Shown in pieces: positions 46,640 to 56,032 of a DNA stretch of 64,000 nucleotides (its first letter is position 1; the number at the start of each line of letters is the position of its first letter). Under the pieces are notes generated by a model. The model did not search any database. It saw only the letters and a list, made by a program, of their open reading frames with translations, and had not been told where the DNA came from. A program made the position numbers and the translations under genes. Source of the DNA: CAIWHR01 sp963709525 (GTDB lineage: Bacteria; Pseudomonadota; Gammaproteobacteria; Burkholderiales; Casimicrobiaceae); NCBI GenBank assembly GCA_963709525.1, contig CAVPXB010000009.1, positions 186,001 to 250,000 on the forward strand, in the 5' to 3' direction.

Positions 46640-48130
46640 TCAGGGCGCCCGGCGCAGGTTGACGGGAGGAATCTGCAGCGCCTCCCGGTATTTGGCAATG
46701 GTACGCCGCGCGACGATGATGCCCTGCTCGCCCAGCACTTCGGCAATCTTGCTGTCGGTCAGCGGCGTTTCGATCTTCTCGGCGGCGATGAGCTGTTTGA
46801 TCAACGCCCGGATGGCGGTCGCCGAGGCGGCGCCGCCGGTATCGGTCGCGACGTGACTGCCGAAGAAGTACTTGAGTTCGAAGGTGCCGCGCGGCGTGAG
46901 CATGTACTTCTGGGTCGTGACGCGCGAAATGGTCGACTCGTGCAGATCGAGCATGTCGGCGATCTCGCGCAGCACCATCGGCCGCATCGCGACTTCGCCG
47001 TGATCGAAGAACCTGCGCTGCCGCTCGACGATGGCTTGCGACACGCGCAGGATCGTCTCGAAGCGTTGCTGGACGTTGCGGATCAGCCATTTGGCTTCCT
47101 GCAACTGCGCGGCCAGCTGCTGGTTCGACGAGTCGCGGTTGCGGGTGAGGATGTCGGCGTAGATCCGATTCAGGCGCAGCTTGGGCATCGCGGCTTCGTT
47201 GAGCGAGGCCACCCACTGGTTGCGTTGCTTGCGCACGATCACGTCGGGGACGACGTAATTCGACTCGGTCCGGGCAAACGAAGCGCCAGGCCGCGGGTTG
47301 AGGCCGGTGATCAGCGAGCGTACGGCGCGGAAGGTCGTGTCGTCGCAGTGCAGCAGCCGCTTCAACTTGGTGAAATCGCGCGCCGCCAGAAGCGACAGGT
47401 GCTCGGTGACGACGGTGAGCGCCTCGCTGCGCAGCGGCGTCGCCGCCGGCAGAGCCTTCAACTGCAGGGTGAGGCATTCGGCAGCGTCGCGCGCGCCAAC
47501 GCCGGCGGGATCGAAGCTCTGCAGGAACTTGAGGGCGATGTTGAGCTCGTCGGACTCGATCCCGAGTTCTTCGGGGAAGAGCTCCAGCAACTCGTCCAAA
47601 GGCATGCCGAGGTAGCCATCCTCGTCGACGGTATCGATCAGTGCGGCCACGATCTGCCGGTCGCGCTGCGGCAGGTTGATGAGCCCGAGCTGGCCGATGA
47701 GGTGCTCGCGCAACGTCCCGGACGCCGCCTGCTGGGGGGAAAAATTCTCGTCGTCGTCATCGCCGGGATTCGCGCCGCCCCCCCAGTCGGATTCTCCGGC
47801 CGAGTAGTCTTCGAAATCCGCACGGTCGACGTTGTCGACGGTGTCGCCCGACTCGAACGGGCCCTCGGGCTCTCCCGGGCGTTCGCTGTTGTCCCTGACT
47901 TCTTCCTGCCGGGCCGCGTCCGCCAGCCCGGAGGCGCCCGTGGCGGCAGCGTCGCCGGGCGCGGGCTCGTCATCGCTTTCGACCCTTTCCAGCAGCGGGT
48001 TTTCCTGCAGCAGGCGGTCGACCTCTGCGTTGAGTTCGAGCGTCGACAGCTGCAGCAGCCGGATCGACTGCTGTAGCTGGGGAGTCAGCGTGAGGTGCTG
48101 GCTGAGCTTCAGCTGGAGGGTCTGTTTCAT
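46640..48130 (-). CDS. rpoN: RNA polymerase sigma-54 factor
   Basis: 496 residues. Region I (MKQTLQLKLSQHLTLTPQLQQSIRLLQLS) binds activators, region II is acidic (about 55-125), and the C-terminus has the DNA-binding helix-turn-helix and the RpoN box ARRTIAKYRE, which contacts the -24 element. Complete. It follows lptB by 20 bases in the lptA-lptB-rpoN-hpf order standard in proteobacteria. Confidence 0.97.
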   Translation of the reverse strand: MKQTLQLKLSQHLTLTPQLQQSIRLLQLSTLELNAEVDRLLQENPLLERVESDDEPAPGDAAATGASGLADAARQEEVRDNSERPGEPEGPFESGDTVDNVDRADFEDYSAGESDWGGGANPGDDDDENFSPQQAASGTLREHLIGQLGLINLPQRDRQIVAALIDTVDEDGYLGMPLDELLELFPEELGIESDELNIALKFLQSFDPAGVGARDAAECLTLQLKALPAATPLRSEALTVVTEHLSLLAARDFTKLKRLLHCDDTTFRAVRSLITGLNPRPGASFARTESNYVVPDVIVRKQRNQWVASLNEAAMPKLRLNRIYADILTRNRDSSNQQLAAQLQEAKWLIRNVQQRFETILRVSQAIVERQRRFFDHGEVAMRPMVLREIADMLDLHESTISRVTTQKYMLTPRGTFELKYFFGSHVATDTGGAASATAIRALIKQLIAAEKIETPLTDSKIAEVLGEQGIIVARRTIAKYREALQIPPVNLRRAP

Positions 48131-48150
48131 CGCCTGCCATCGCGCCCCGG

Positions 48151-48873
48151 TCAGAGACGGAAATGCTCCCCGAGGTAGACCTTCCTTACGTCTTCGTTGT
48201 AGACAATCTCGCCGGGTGCGCCCGAGGCCAGCACCCGCCCTTCGTTGATGATATACGCACGGTCGCAGATGCCAAGGGTTTCCCGCACGTTGTGGTCGGT
48301 GATGAGCACGCCGATGCCGCGCGCCTTGAGAAAGCCGATGATCTTCTGGATGTCGAGAACGGCGATGGGGTCGACCCCCGCGAACGGCTCGTCCAGCAGG
48401 ATGAACCGCGGCCGCGTCGCCAGCGCGCGCGCGATCTCGACCCGCCGGCGCTCACCGCCCGACAGGCTCATCGCCGGCGCGTCGGCGAGGTGGGCGATCG
48501 ACAGGTCATCGAGCAGCGCATCGAGGCGGTTCGACAGGGCATCCGCTTCGATGTCCTGCAGCTCGAGTATGGCGCGGACGTTCTCGGCGACCGAGAGCTT
48601 GCGGAAGATCGAGGCTTCCTGCGGCAGGTACGACAGCCCCATCCGTGCCCGGGCGTGGATCGGCATGCGCGAGAGATCCCGGCCGTCGAGCTCGATGCGG
48701 CCGCCGTCGGCGGCGACCAGACCGACGATCATGTAGAAGCAGGTCGTCTTGCCGGCGCCATTGGGTCCGAGCAGGCCGACCACTTCTCCGCTCGCGACCG
48801 CGAGGGAAACGTCGTGGACGACGGTGCGCGACTTGTAGCGCTTTTCGAGTCGGGCGACGGAAAGCTCACTCAT
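48151..48873 (-). CDS. lptB: LPS export ABC transporter ATPase LptB
   Basis: 240 residues. Walker A is GPNGAGKTT, the Q-loop is SYLPQEASIFRKL, the signature is LSGGERRRVEIARAL and Walker B is ILLDEPFAGVDP. The YLGEHFRL end is typical of LptB. It powers extraction of LPS from the inner membrane with LptFG (not in the window). Confidence 0.97.
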   Translation of the reverse strand: MSELSVARLEKRYKSRTVVHDVSLAVASGEVVGLLGPNGAGKTTCFYMIVGLVAADGGRIELDGRDLSRMPIHARARMGLSYLPQEASIFRKLSVAENVRAILELQDIEADALSNRLDALLDDLSIAHLADAPAMSLSGGERRRVEIARALATRPRFILLDEPFAGVDPIAVLDIQKIIGFLKARGIGVLITDHNVRETLGICDRAYIINEGRVLASGAPGEIVYNEDVRKVYLGEHFRL

Positions 48874-48891
48874 GGCACGGGGGCGGCGCGC

Positions 48892-49551
48892 CTACCGCGC
48901 GGCAGGTGGCGCCAGTTCGCCCGCAGGCTTCAACGGCAAGGCCGGGTTGGGGATGGCGGGCGCGACCGCGGGCTCCTTGCCCTTGCCCTTGCCCGGCAAT
49001 GCCGAATCGGATCGCGGCTGGATGACGCCCCGGACGCGGGTGTCGGCCGCCTCGGTCGCCGGCGTCGTGGCGGCTGCTTCGCGACCCTCCGCCTTGAAGA
49101 GTTCGGTAGCCGCGTTGTACGAGATATAGGCGCTGCGGATTTCGTCCTGGCCGCGTTTCAGCAGCGCGCGATCGAAGAGTTCGACCAGTTGCTTGCTGCC
49201 GTCGTACTCGATGCGCTGCGCGTAGCCTTCGTAATATTCGTCGTAGCCGTCGCGCTTCTGCCGGAAGCTGACCGGGTTGCCGTGCGCGGTTGCCGACAGC
49301 GAGTTATCGGCGTTCTGCCGGAAGTCGATGCGATCGGCACGGATCGAGAGCGTTCCCTGGGTGATGATCACGTTGCCGGACAGCGCCCCGTTCTTGGTCT
49401 GGTAGTTGTAGCCGCCGGCGTTTCCGGAGAAATTGATCGGCTGCTCGCGGTCGGTCTTCTCCGCCGCCGCAAGCGGCGGCAGCGACGCGAAGGCGAGGGT
49501 CAACAGCAGCATGCAGGCGCGCCGCAGGGCGCGGAAATGGACGGTGGTCAC
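48892..49551 (-). CDS. lptA: LPS transport periplasmic protein LptA
   Basis: 219 residues: a signal peptide (RRACMLLLTLAFASLPPLAAA), then an OstA-type beta-jellyroll with GNVIITQGTLSIRADRI and GNPVSFRQKRDGYDEYYEG. The C-terminal 50 residues are a Pro/Ala/Lys-rich tail. It forms the periplasmic bridge carrying LPS. GTG 49551 overlaps the lptC stop (GTGA). Confidence 0.94.
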   Translation of the reverse strand: MTTVHFRALRRACMLLLTLAFASLPPLAAAEKTDREQPINFSGNAGGYNYQTKNGALSGNVIITQGTLSIRADRIDFRQNADNSLSATAHGNPVSFRQKRDGYDEYYEGYAQRIEYDGSKQLVELFDRALLKRGQDEIRSAYISYNAATELFKAEGREAAATTPATEAADTRVRGVIQPRSDSALPGKGKGKEPAVAPAIPNPALPLKPAGELAPPAAR

Positions 49552-50171
49552 TTGGGGACGGGGGCGGGAGTGATGGTGCCGTGCACAGCGGATTTCAACT
49601 TGACCGTCTTGGCCTGGTTGTCGATCTGCAGGCCCACGCTGTGGATTATTCCACGGGAGTCCTCGATCGTCACCGGTCGGTCGGTGTCGGCGAAGCCTTT
49701 CTTGGGAACGACGCGGAGGAATTCGGTGCGAATGGTCGCGGCGCCCGATGCGTCGCGGCGGCGGGACGCGGTCGCGGGAGACGCTTCACGCATCGCCTTC
49801 ACGTTGCCTTCGAGCAGCAGGGTCTCGCGGTCGCCGGTGACGATCCCCTGGTCGGCGGTCACCGACATCGCGGGTTGATCCGGATCCGTGACCGTCAGCG
49901 AAAGCGCTGTCAGGGCGATGCTTTCGTCGTCCGGGAAATGCTGCGCGCGCCGCGCCGCCAGCGCCTGCCGCTGGCGCCCCTGGACGTCGAAGGTCACGGC
50001 GCGGAAGTTGTCGATGAACAGGTCCGGGTCGTGGCGCGAGCTGCCGTCGATGCGCGCTGGCGGAGGCTGAATCTGCGCATCGAGCCAGTACGTCAGCGCC
50101 GCGAGGCCGCCCAGCAGCAATACCGGCGACCATGTCACGAGACGGTCGAAAATGCGTTTTGAATGGCGCAT
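49548..50171 (-). CDS. lptC: LPS export system protein LptC
   Basis: 207 residues with one N-terminal membrane helix (LVTWSPVLLLGGLAALTYWL) and a periplasmic OstA-like fold (DLFIDNFRAVTFDVQGR...ADQGIVTGDRETLLLEGNV). It receives LPS from LptBFG and passes it to LptA. Follows kdsC by 21 bases. Confidence 0.93.
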   Translation of the reverse strand: MRHSKRIFDRLVTWSPVLLLGGLAALTYWLDAQIQPPPARIDGSSRHDPDLFIDNFRAVTFDVQGRQRQALAARRAQHFPDDESIALTALSLTVTDPDQPAMSVTADQGIVTGDRETLLLEGNVKAMREASPATASRRRDASGAATIRTEFLRVVPKKGFADTDRPVTIEDSRGIIHSVGLQIDNQAKTVKLKSAVHGTITPAPVPK

Positions 50172-50192
50172 GGCGATCAGGGCGCTGTTGCG

Positions 50193-50723
50193 TCAGGCGC
50201 CGAAAGCCGCGAACTGGGCTTCCAGCGAGCCCTGCGCGCCGAGGATCAGCTCGCAGACTTCGCGCACGGCGCCCTCGCCACCCCGGGCGCGCGTGACGTG
50301 GTGGGCACGCGCGGCGACCGTCGCCGTCGCATTGGGCACCGCGATGCCCAATCCGCAATGCAGGAACAGGGGCACGTCGGGCAGGTCGTCCCCTACATGC
50401 GCGCAGGACTCTGCGGCGAGCCCCAGTTCGGCGCGCAGGCGCTCCCACACCGGCAGCTTCTGGTCGGCGCCCAGCACGACGCGGTGGATGCCGAGTTGCC
50501 GCGCGCGGTGCGTGACCACCGCAGCGTTGCTGCCGGTGATCCAGGCCACGTGGAGGCCGGCGTGCATGGCCATCTTCATGCCCACGCCGTCCAGCGCCGA
50601 GAAGGCCTTCGTCTCGCGACCGTGGTCGTCGACATGGATGCGGCCGTCGGTCAGCACGCCGTCGACGTCGAAGGTGATGAGCCGGATGCGCCGCGCGCGC
50701 TGGAGGAGTGCTTCCGTCGTCAT
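50193..50723 (-). CDS. kdsC: 3-deoxy-D-manno-octulosonate 8-phosphate phosphatase KdsC
   Basis: 176 residues, a C0-cap HAD phosphatase: ITFDVDGVLTDGRI, the AFSALDGVGMKMA segment, WITGSNA, GADQKLPVWERL and HVGDDLPDVPLF are all KdsC hallmarks. It makes Kdo for the LPS core. ATG 50723 overlaps the kdsD stop (ATGA). Confidence 0.95.
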   Translation of the reverse strand: MTTEALLQRARRIRLITFDVDGVLTDGRIHVDDHGRETKAFSALDGVGMKMAMHAGLHVAWITGSNAAVVTHRARQLGIHRVVLGADQKLPVWERLRAELGLAAESCAHVGDDLPDVPLFLHCGLGIAVPNATATVAARAHHVTRARGGEGAVREVCELILGAQGSLEAQFAAFGA

Positions 50724-51733
50724 ACCACCCTCGCCCGGAACAGGTCGTGGAGGTGCAGCGCGCCGACGAGCCGACCGTCGTCGTCCACGACGAGCAGTTG
50801 GGTGACCCTGGGCGGCGTTTCCATCAGCTCGACGCAATCGATGGCGAGCCGATCGGGGCCGATCGTTCGCGGCGATGGCGTCATCACATCGGCGACCCGG
50901 GCGGCGCCGAAGTCGCGGACCCGCCCGACGCAGCGGCGCAGGTCGCCGTCGGTGAAGATTCCGGCCACACGCCCGTCGTCGTCGTTGACCACGGTCATCC
51001 CCATGCCCTTGCCACTCATCATCGCGACGGCCTCGACGAGCGAGGTGCCGGCGTCCACGAGCGGCAGCGCGGCACCGCTCACCATCACGTCGCGCACCTG
51101 CGTCAGCAGCCGGCGTCCGAGCGATCCTCCGGGGTGCGCGCGCGCGAAATCCTCGACCGAGAAGCCGCGGGCGTCGAGCAGGGCGAGCGCGAGTGCGTCG
51201 CCCAGCGCCAGTGCCGCCGTCGTGCTGGCCGTCGGGGCCAGCCCCAGCGGACACGCCTCGGCATCGACGGCTGCATCGAGATGCACGTCGGCGCCTTGCG
51301 CGAGCGACGACTGCTCGTTGCCGGTCAGTGCGATGATCTTCGCGCCCTGGCGCTTCAGATGCGGCATCAGCAGCATGAGCTCGTCGGTCTCCCCCGAATT
51401 CGACAGCATCACGACGACGTCTTCCGGCGTGATCATGCCGAGGTCGCCGTGCGACGCCTCCGCCGGATGCACGAAGAACGCGGGAGTGCCGGTGGACGCG
51501 AGCGTGGCCGCGAGCTTGTGCCCGATGTGTCCCGACTTGCCGATGCCGGAGACGACCACGCGGCCGCGACAGTCGAGCATGAGGGCCACGGCGGCGACAA
51601 AGGGCGCACCAAGACGCTTTGACAACGCGGCGATCGCTGCCGCCTCGGTGGCAAGCACGTCCCGCGCCAGGGCCAGCGCGCGCGGCGCGTCGATCGGGTT
51701 CGTGGACACGCGGGGAACAGCGTCGTCATTCAT
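50720..51733 (-). CDS. kdsD: D-arabinose 5-phosphate isomerase KdsD
   Basis: 337 residues: a SIS domain (VVSGIGKSGHIGHKLAATLASTG, HGDLGMI, LSNSGETDEL) followed by two CBS domains (DVMVSGAALPLV...; DVMTPSPRTI...). It converts ribulose-5-P to arabinose-5-P, the first Kdo step. The start is ATG 51733 (MNDDAVPR). The only -10 upstream (51741-51746) ends 7 bases before it, suggesting a leaderless or very short-leader mRNA. First gene of the kds-lpt-rpoN-hpr operon. Confidence 0.95.
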   Translation of the reverse strand: MNDDAVPRVSTNPIDAPRALALARDVLATEAAAIAALSKRLGAPFVAAVALMLDCRGRVVVSGIGKSGHIGHKLAATLASTGTPAFFVHPAEASHGDLGMITPEDVVVMLSNSGETDELMLLMPHLKRQGAKIIALTGNEQSSLAQGADVHLDAAVDAEACPLGLAPTASTTAALALGDALALALLDARGFSVEDFARAHPGGSLGRRLLTQVRDVMVSGAALPLVDAGTSLVEAVAMMSGKGMGMTVVNDDDGRVAGIFTDGDLRRCVGRVRDFGAARVADVMTPSPRTIGPDRLAIDCVELMETPPRVTQLLVVDDDGRLVGALHLHDLFRARVV

Positions 51734-51740
51734 CGCATCG

Positions 51741-51746
51741 AGTATA
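51741..51746 (-). promoter_or_regulatory. -10 element of the kdsD operon
   Basis: TATACT on the minus strand ends 7 bases before the kdsD ATG. Transcription from it would begin at or next to the start codon. Confidence 0.4.
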
Positions 51747-51840
51747 ACCGACCCCATGCCTGCGGCAGCCGCGCCGTGGCCCCGTGCTACATTGAACGCC
51801 ATTCGTCGATGTGATCGCCGGCGCAAACGATGCCCCTGCC

Positions 51841-53810
51841 ATGCCGCAGACGCTGCAGCTGATCCTCGTTCTGTTGGGTACCGCGGTCGTCGTCGTGGTC
51901 CTCTGCCGGCTGATCCGCCTGCCGCCGATCCTCGGCTATCTCGCCGTCGGCATCGCCGTGGGTCCGCATGCGCTGGCCTGGGTTCCGGATTCGGCCGAGA
52001 CCCGGCTGCTGGCCGAATTCGGCCTCGTGTTCCTGATGTTCTCGATCGGGCTCGAGTTCAGCCTCCCGCAGTTGCGGGCGATGCGGCGCGCGGTGTTCGG
52101 CCTGGGTCTCGCGCAGGTCGCCATCACGACCATCGCCGCGATGATCGGCCTGCAGTTCCTGGGCTACGGCTGGCAGGCCGGATTCGCGCTGGGCGGCGCG
52201 CTGGCCATGAGCAGCACGGCGATCGTTTCCAAGATGCTCGCGGAGCGGATGGAGCTCGCGGCACCGCACGGCCGCGATGTGATGGGGATCCTGCTGTTCC
52301 AGGACCTCGCCGTCGTGCTGTTCCTGATCCTGCTGCCCTCGCTCAACCGGAGCGGCCCCGAGCTGGCGCTGGCGATCGGGCTCGCCTTCGTCAAGGCGGT
52401 GGGCGGCGCTGGCGCTGATCCTGTTCGCGGCACAGCGGCCGATGCGCGCGTGGTTCCACCTCGTCGCGCGGCAGCGCAGTTCCGAGCTCTTCATGCTCAA
52501 CCTGCTGCTGATCACGCTGGGCCTCGCGGCGATGACCGAGCTTGCCGGGCTGTCGCTGGCGCTGGGCGCGTTCCTGGCCGGGATGCTGATCGCCGAGACC
52601 GAGTACCGCTACCAGGTCGAGGAGGACATCAAGCCCTTCCGCGACGTGCTGCTGGGCTTGTTCTTCATCACCATGGGCATGGCGCTCGACCTGTCGATCG
52701 TCGCCGCGAACTGGGGCTGGGTGGCGCTGCTGCTGGTGGTGCCGGTGCTGGTCAAGCTGGTGCTGATCGTGCTGCTCTCCCGCCTGTTCGGCGCCGCGCC
52801 GGCAACGGCCTGGCGGACCGGATTCCATCTCGCGCAGGCGGGCGAGTTCGCGCTGGTGATGCTGGCGCTGATGCGGGTGCACGATCTCGTCGAGCCGACG
52901 CTCGCCCAGTTGGTGCTGGCGGCGATGGTGCTGTCGATGCTGGTGGCGCCTGCTCATCATCCAGTTCTCGGAGCCCGTCGTGCGCCGGCTGACCGCCAAC
53001 GACTGGCTGGCCCGCGCGGCGCAGCTGACCCGGATCGCGGCGACGACGATGGCGCGGCAGGATCACGTGCTGATCTGCGGCTTCGGGCGCAGCGGGCAGA
53101 ACCTCGCGCGGCTGCTCGATGCCGAAGAGATCCCCTTCATCGCCCTCGACGCCGATCCACAGCGCGTGCGCGAGGCCGGCGCCGGCAGCAGCGTTGTCTA
53201 CGGCGATGCCGGCCGTCGCGAGACGCTGCTGGCCGCCGGGCTCGGCAAGGCCCGCGCGGTGGTCGTCACTTTCGCCGATACGGCGATTGCGCTCAAGATC
53301 CTGCATCACGTCCAGGAGCTGCGGCCCGAGTTGCCGGTCGTGGTGCGCACCGTCGACGACAGCGAACTCGACCGGCTGATGACGGCCGGGGCCTCGGAAG
53401 TGGTTCCAGAGGTGCTCGAAGGCAGCCTGATGCTGGCCTCGCATTCGCTGCTGCTGCTGGGCGTCCCGCTCAACCGCGTCCTGAAGCGCATTCGCGCGGT
53501 CCGGGAAGAGCGCTACAGCCTGTTCCGGGGCTTCTTCCATGGCGCCACGGATACTGCCGACGCGGCCGAGAATCTGCAGCCCAGGCTGCATTCGGTGATG
53601 TTGCCCGATCGGGCCCACGCCGTCGGAAAGCCCCTCTGGGAGCTCGACCTGGCAGGGCTGGTCGAAGTGACGGGCGTGCGCCGGCGCGGAACGCGGTCGC
53701 AGCAACCCGGCAGCGAATGGGTGTTCGAGGGAGGTGACGTCGTGGTGTTGCTGGGGCTGCCCGAGAACCTCGCCATTGCCGAACACCGGCTTGCTCGGGG
53801 GGTAGCGTAG
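51841..53810 (+). pseudogene. Kef-type monovalent cation:proton antiporter (CPA2), frameshifted
   Basis: About 656 residues when joined: a sodium/hydrogen-exchanger membrane domain with 12-13 helices (ILGYLAVGIAVGPHAL; FLMFSIGLEFSLPQLR; GALAMSSTAIVSKML; GAFLAGMLIAETEYRYQVEEDIKPF) then a cytosolic RCK/TrkA-N domain (VLICGFGRSGQNLARLLDAE) and a TrkA-C-like end. The frame shifts at about 52401-52403 (surplus G in a GGG run) and again at about 52940-52960. Without the shifts the sequence reads smoothly (KAVAALALILFAAQRPMRAW; SMLVAP-LLIIQFSEP). KefB/KefC or YbaL-type. It is divergent from kdsD, as in many betaproteobacteria. Confidence 0.85.
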
Positions 53811-53824
53811 CTGACCCGCGGTCA

Positions 53825-53854
53825 TTGTGGCTGTTTCGGCGGGCAGGCTACAAT
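53825..53854 (+). promoter_or_regulatory. Sigma-70 promoter of the mla operon
   Basis: TTGTGG (53825-53830) and TACAAT (53849-53854), 18 bases apart, about 30 bases before the mlaF TTG start. Confidence 0.55.
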
Positions 53855-53884
53855 CCGCGCTCTTTGACCCCCGAATCCGCTCCC

Positions 53885-54731
53885 TTGTCCAGCTCCCCAG
53901 CGCCGGCCGCGACCGGCCCCATTGCCGCGGCATCTGCCAACGCGGTCGAACTCGCGGACGTGCGCTTCGCCTACGACACGCGGACGATCCTCGATGGCAT
54001 CTCGATGACCATCCCGCGTGGCAAGGTCGTCGCCATCATGGGGGGCTCGGGCTGCGGCAAGACGACGATCCTGCGCCTCATCGGCGGCCAGTTGCGGCCG
54101 CTGTCGGGCCGGGTGCTGGTGGACGGGCAATCGGTGCCCGACCTCGACCGCGAGGCGCTCTACGCGATGCGCCGGCGCATCGGCATGCTGTTTCAGTTTG
54201 GCGCGTTGTTCACCGACATGACGGTGTACGAAAACGTCGCGTTCGCGATGCGCGAGCATACCGACTTGCCCGAAGAGCTGATCCGCGATCTGGTGCTGAT
54301 GAAACTGCACGCGGTGGGTTTGCGGGGGGCGGCGCAGCTGAAGCCGTCGGAGCTGTCGGGGGGGATGGCCCGCCGCGTGGCGCTGGCCCGCGCGGTCGCG
54401 CTCGATCCCATGATGGTGATGTACGACGAGCCGTTTGCCGGGCTCGATCCCATCTCGCTGGGTGTCGTCGGCGAGCTGATCCGGCGCCTCAACGACGCCC
54501 TGGGCACCACGTCGGTCGTCGTCACCCACGACGTCTACGAGTCGCTGAAGATCGTCGACTACCTGTATTTCGTGTCGGATGGCCGGATCGTCGCGCAGGG
54601 GACGCCGGCCGACGTGCGAGACTCGGGCGAAGCTTTCGTCCGCCAGTTTGTCGACGGCGCAGCCGGATGGCCCGGTGCCCTTCCATTACCCGGCGGCGTC
54701 CTACCAGTCGGAACTCTTCGCCCGTGCTTAG
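53885..54731 (+). CDS. mlaF: Phospholipid transport ATPase MlaF, one-base frameshift near the C-terminus
   Basis: About 282 residues. Walker A is GGSGCGKTTILRLI, the signature is LSGGMARRVALARA and Walker B is MYDEPFAGLDP; VVVTHDVYESLKIVDYLYF is typical of MlaF. The start is TTG 53885, just after the operon promoter; no ATG is suitable. At about 54655 one surplus base moves the frame: the expected end (QPDGPVPFHYPAASYQSELF, stop TAG 54729-54731) is in the next frame, while the unshifted frame runs on without homology. It energises the MlaFEDB lipid importer. Confidence 0.9.
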
Positions 54732-55533
54732 CGCCGCCTTTGCCGGTCTTGCCGAGTTCTTCCGCCGCACCGGAGCCGCCGCGCTCGCCTTCATCGGCCG
54801 CCTTGGCTACGCGACCCGATTTTCGATCGCGGTGCTCAAGGAAACGCCGGCGGCGTTTCGCCGCCTGTCGCTCACGCTGCGGGAAATCTACTTCTCCGGG
54901 GTGCTGTCGCTGATCATCATCCTGGTGTCCGGACTGTTCATCGGGATGGTGCTGGCGCTGCAGGGCTATGACGTGCTCAACCGCTACGGAGCGGACGAAT
55001 CGCTGGGCATCCTCGTGGCCCTGTCGCTGGTGCGGGAACTCGGACCCGTGGTCGCGGGTCTGTTGTTTGCCAGCCGGGCCGGGAGCGCCGTAACCGCCGA
55101 AATCGGATTGATGAAAGCCACCGAGCAGCTTTCGGCGATGGAAATGATGGCCGTCGATCCTCTGGCGCGGGTCGTGGCGCCGCGCTTCTGGGGCGGTGTC
55201 CTGTCGATGCCGCTGCTTGCCGCGCTGTTTTCGATGTTGGGGATCTTTGGCGCGTATCTGGTCGGCGTCAAACTCATCGGCATCGATCCGGGCGCGTTCT
55301 GGGGCAATATGCAGGCCGCCGTCGATTTCCGCACCGACATTGTCAACGGCATCATCAAGAGCGTCGTTTTCGGCATTGCCGTCAGCATGATCGCCGTGTT
55401 CGAGGGTTATGATTGCAAGCCGACCGCCGAAGGCGTGTCCGGCGCCACCACCCGCACGGTGGTCGCGAGTTCGCTGGCGATCCTGGCGCTCGATTTCGTA
55501 CTCACCGTTTTCATGTTCCGCGGCGTCGCGTGA
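54724..55533 (+). CDS. mlaE: Phospholipid transport permease MlaE
   Basis: 269 residues, MlaE family. Hydrophobic segments include LSLIIILVSGLFIGMVLALQ, the conserved ELGPVVAGLLFASRAGSAVTAEIGLM loop, and PRFWGGVLSMPLLAALFSML. GTG 54724 overlaps the end of mlaF. It forms the membrane dimer of the phospholipid transporter. Confidence 0.94.
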   Translation: MLSAAFAGLAEFFRRTGAAALAFIGRLGYATRFSIAVLKETPAAFRRLSLTLREIYFSGVLSLIIILVSGLFIGMVLALQGYDVLNRYGADESLGILVALSLVRELGPVVAGLLFASRAGSAVTAEIGLMKATEQLSAMEMMAVDPLARVVAPRFWGGVLSMPLLAALFSMLGIFGAYLVGVKLIGIDPGAFWGNMQAAVDFRTDIVNGIIKSVVFGIAVSMIAVFEGYDCKPTAEGVSGATTRTVVASSLAILALDFVLTVFMFRGVA

Positions 55534-55564
55534 ACGTGCATCCGTCGGTCAGGGAGACCGTGGC

Positions 55565-56032
55565 ATGAGTCGCACCACAATCGACCTCTGGGTCGGCATT
55601 TTCGTCACCATCGGCCTGGGCGCGATCCTGTTTCTCGCGCTCAAGGTCGGCAACCTCACGTCGTTCGGCTCCGCGCCGGGATATCGGGTCGAGGCGCGCT
55701 TCGACAATATCGGCGGGCTGAAACTCCGCGCACCGGTCAAGGCGGCAGGCGTCGCCGTGGGCCGCGTCGAGGTGATACGCCTCGACCCAGCTACCTACCA
55801 GGCCGTGGTCACGCTGAAGATCGATCGCGGCTACGAGTTCACCGCCGACACCATCGCATCGATCCTGACCTCGGGGTTGCTGGGCGAGGTCTACGTCGGG
55901 CTCGACGTCGGCGGCGACAGCAAGATGGTCGGCGAGGGCGGCAAGATCGGCAAGACGCAGTCGGCGGTGATTCTCGAAAAGCTCGTGGGCCAGTTCCTGT
56001 TCGACAAGGCGGCCGCGGGAACGGGAAAATGA
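55565..56032 (+). CDS. mlaD: Phospholipid transport substrate-binding protein MlaD
   Basis: 155 residues with one N-terminal helix (LWVGIFVTIGLGAILFLAL) and an MCE domain (YRVEARFDNIGGLKLRAPVKAAGVAVGRVE...). Hexameric MlaD forms the periplasmic ring of the transporter. ATG 55565, 31 bases after mlaE. Its TGA overlaps the mlaA ATG (ATGA). Confidence 0.95.
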   Translation: MSRTTIDLWVGIFVTIGLGAILFLALKVGNLTSFGSAPGYRVEARFDNIGGLKLRAPVKAAGVAVGRVEVIRLDPATYQAVVTLKIDRGYEFTADTIASILTSGLLGEVYVGLDVGGDSKMVGEGGKIGKTQSAVILEKLVGQFLFDKAAAGTGK

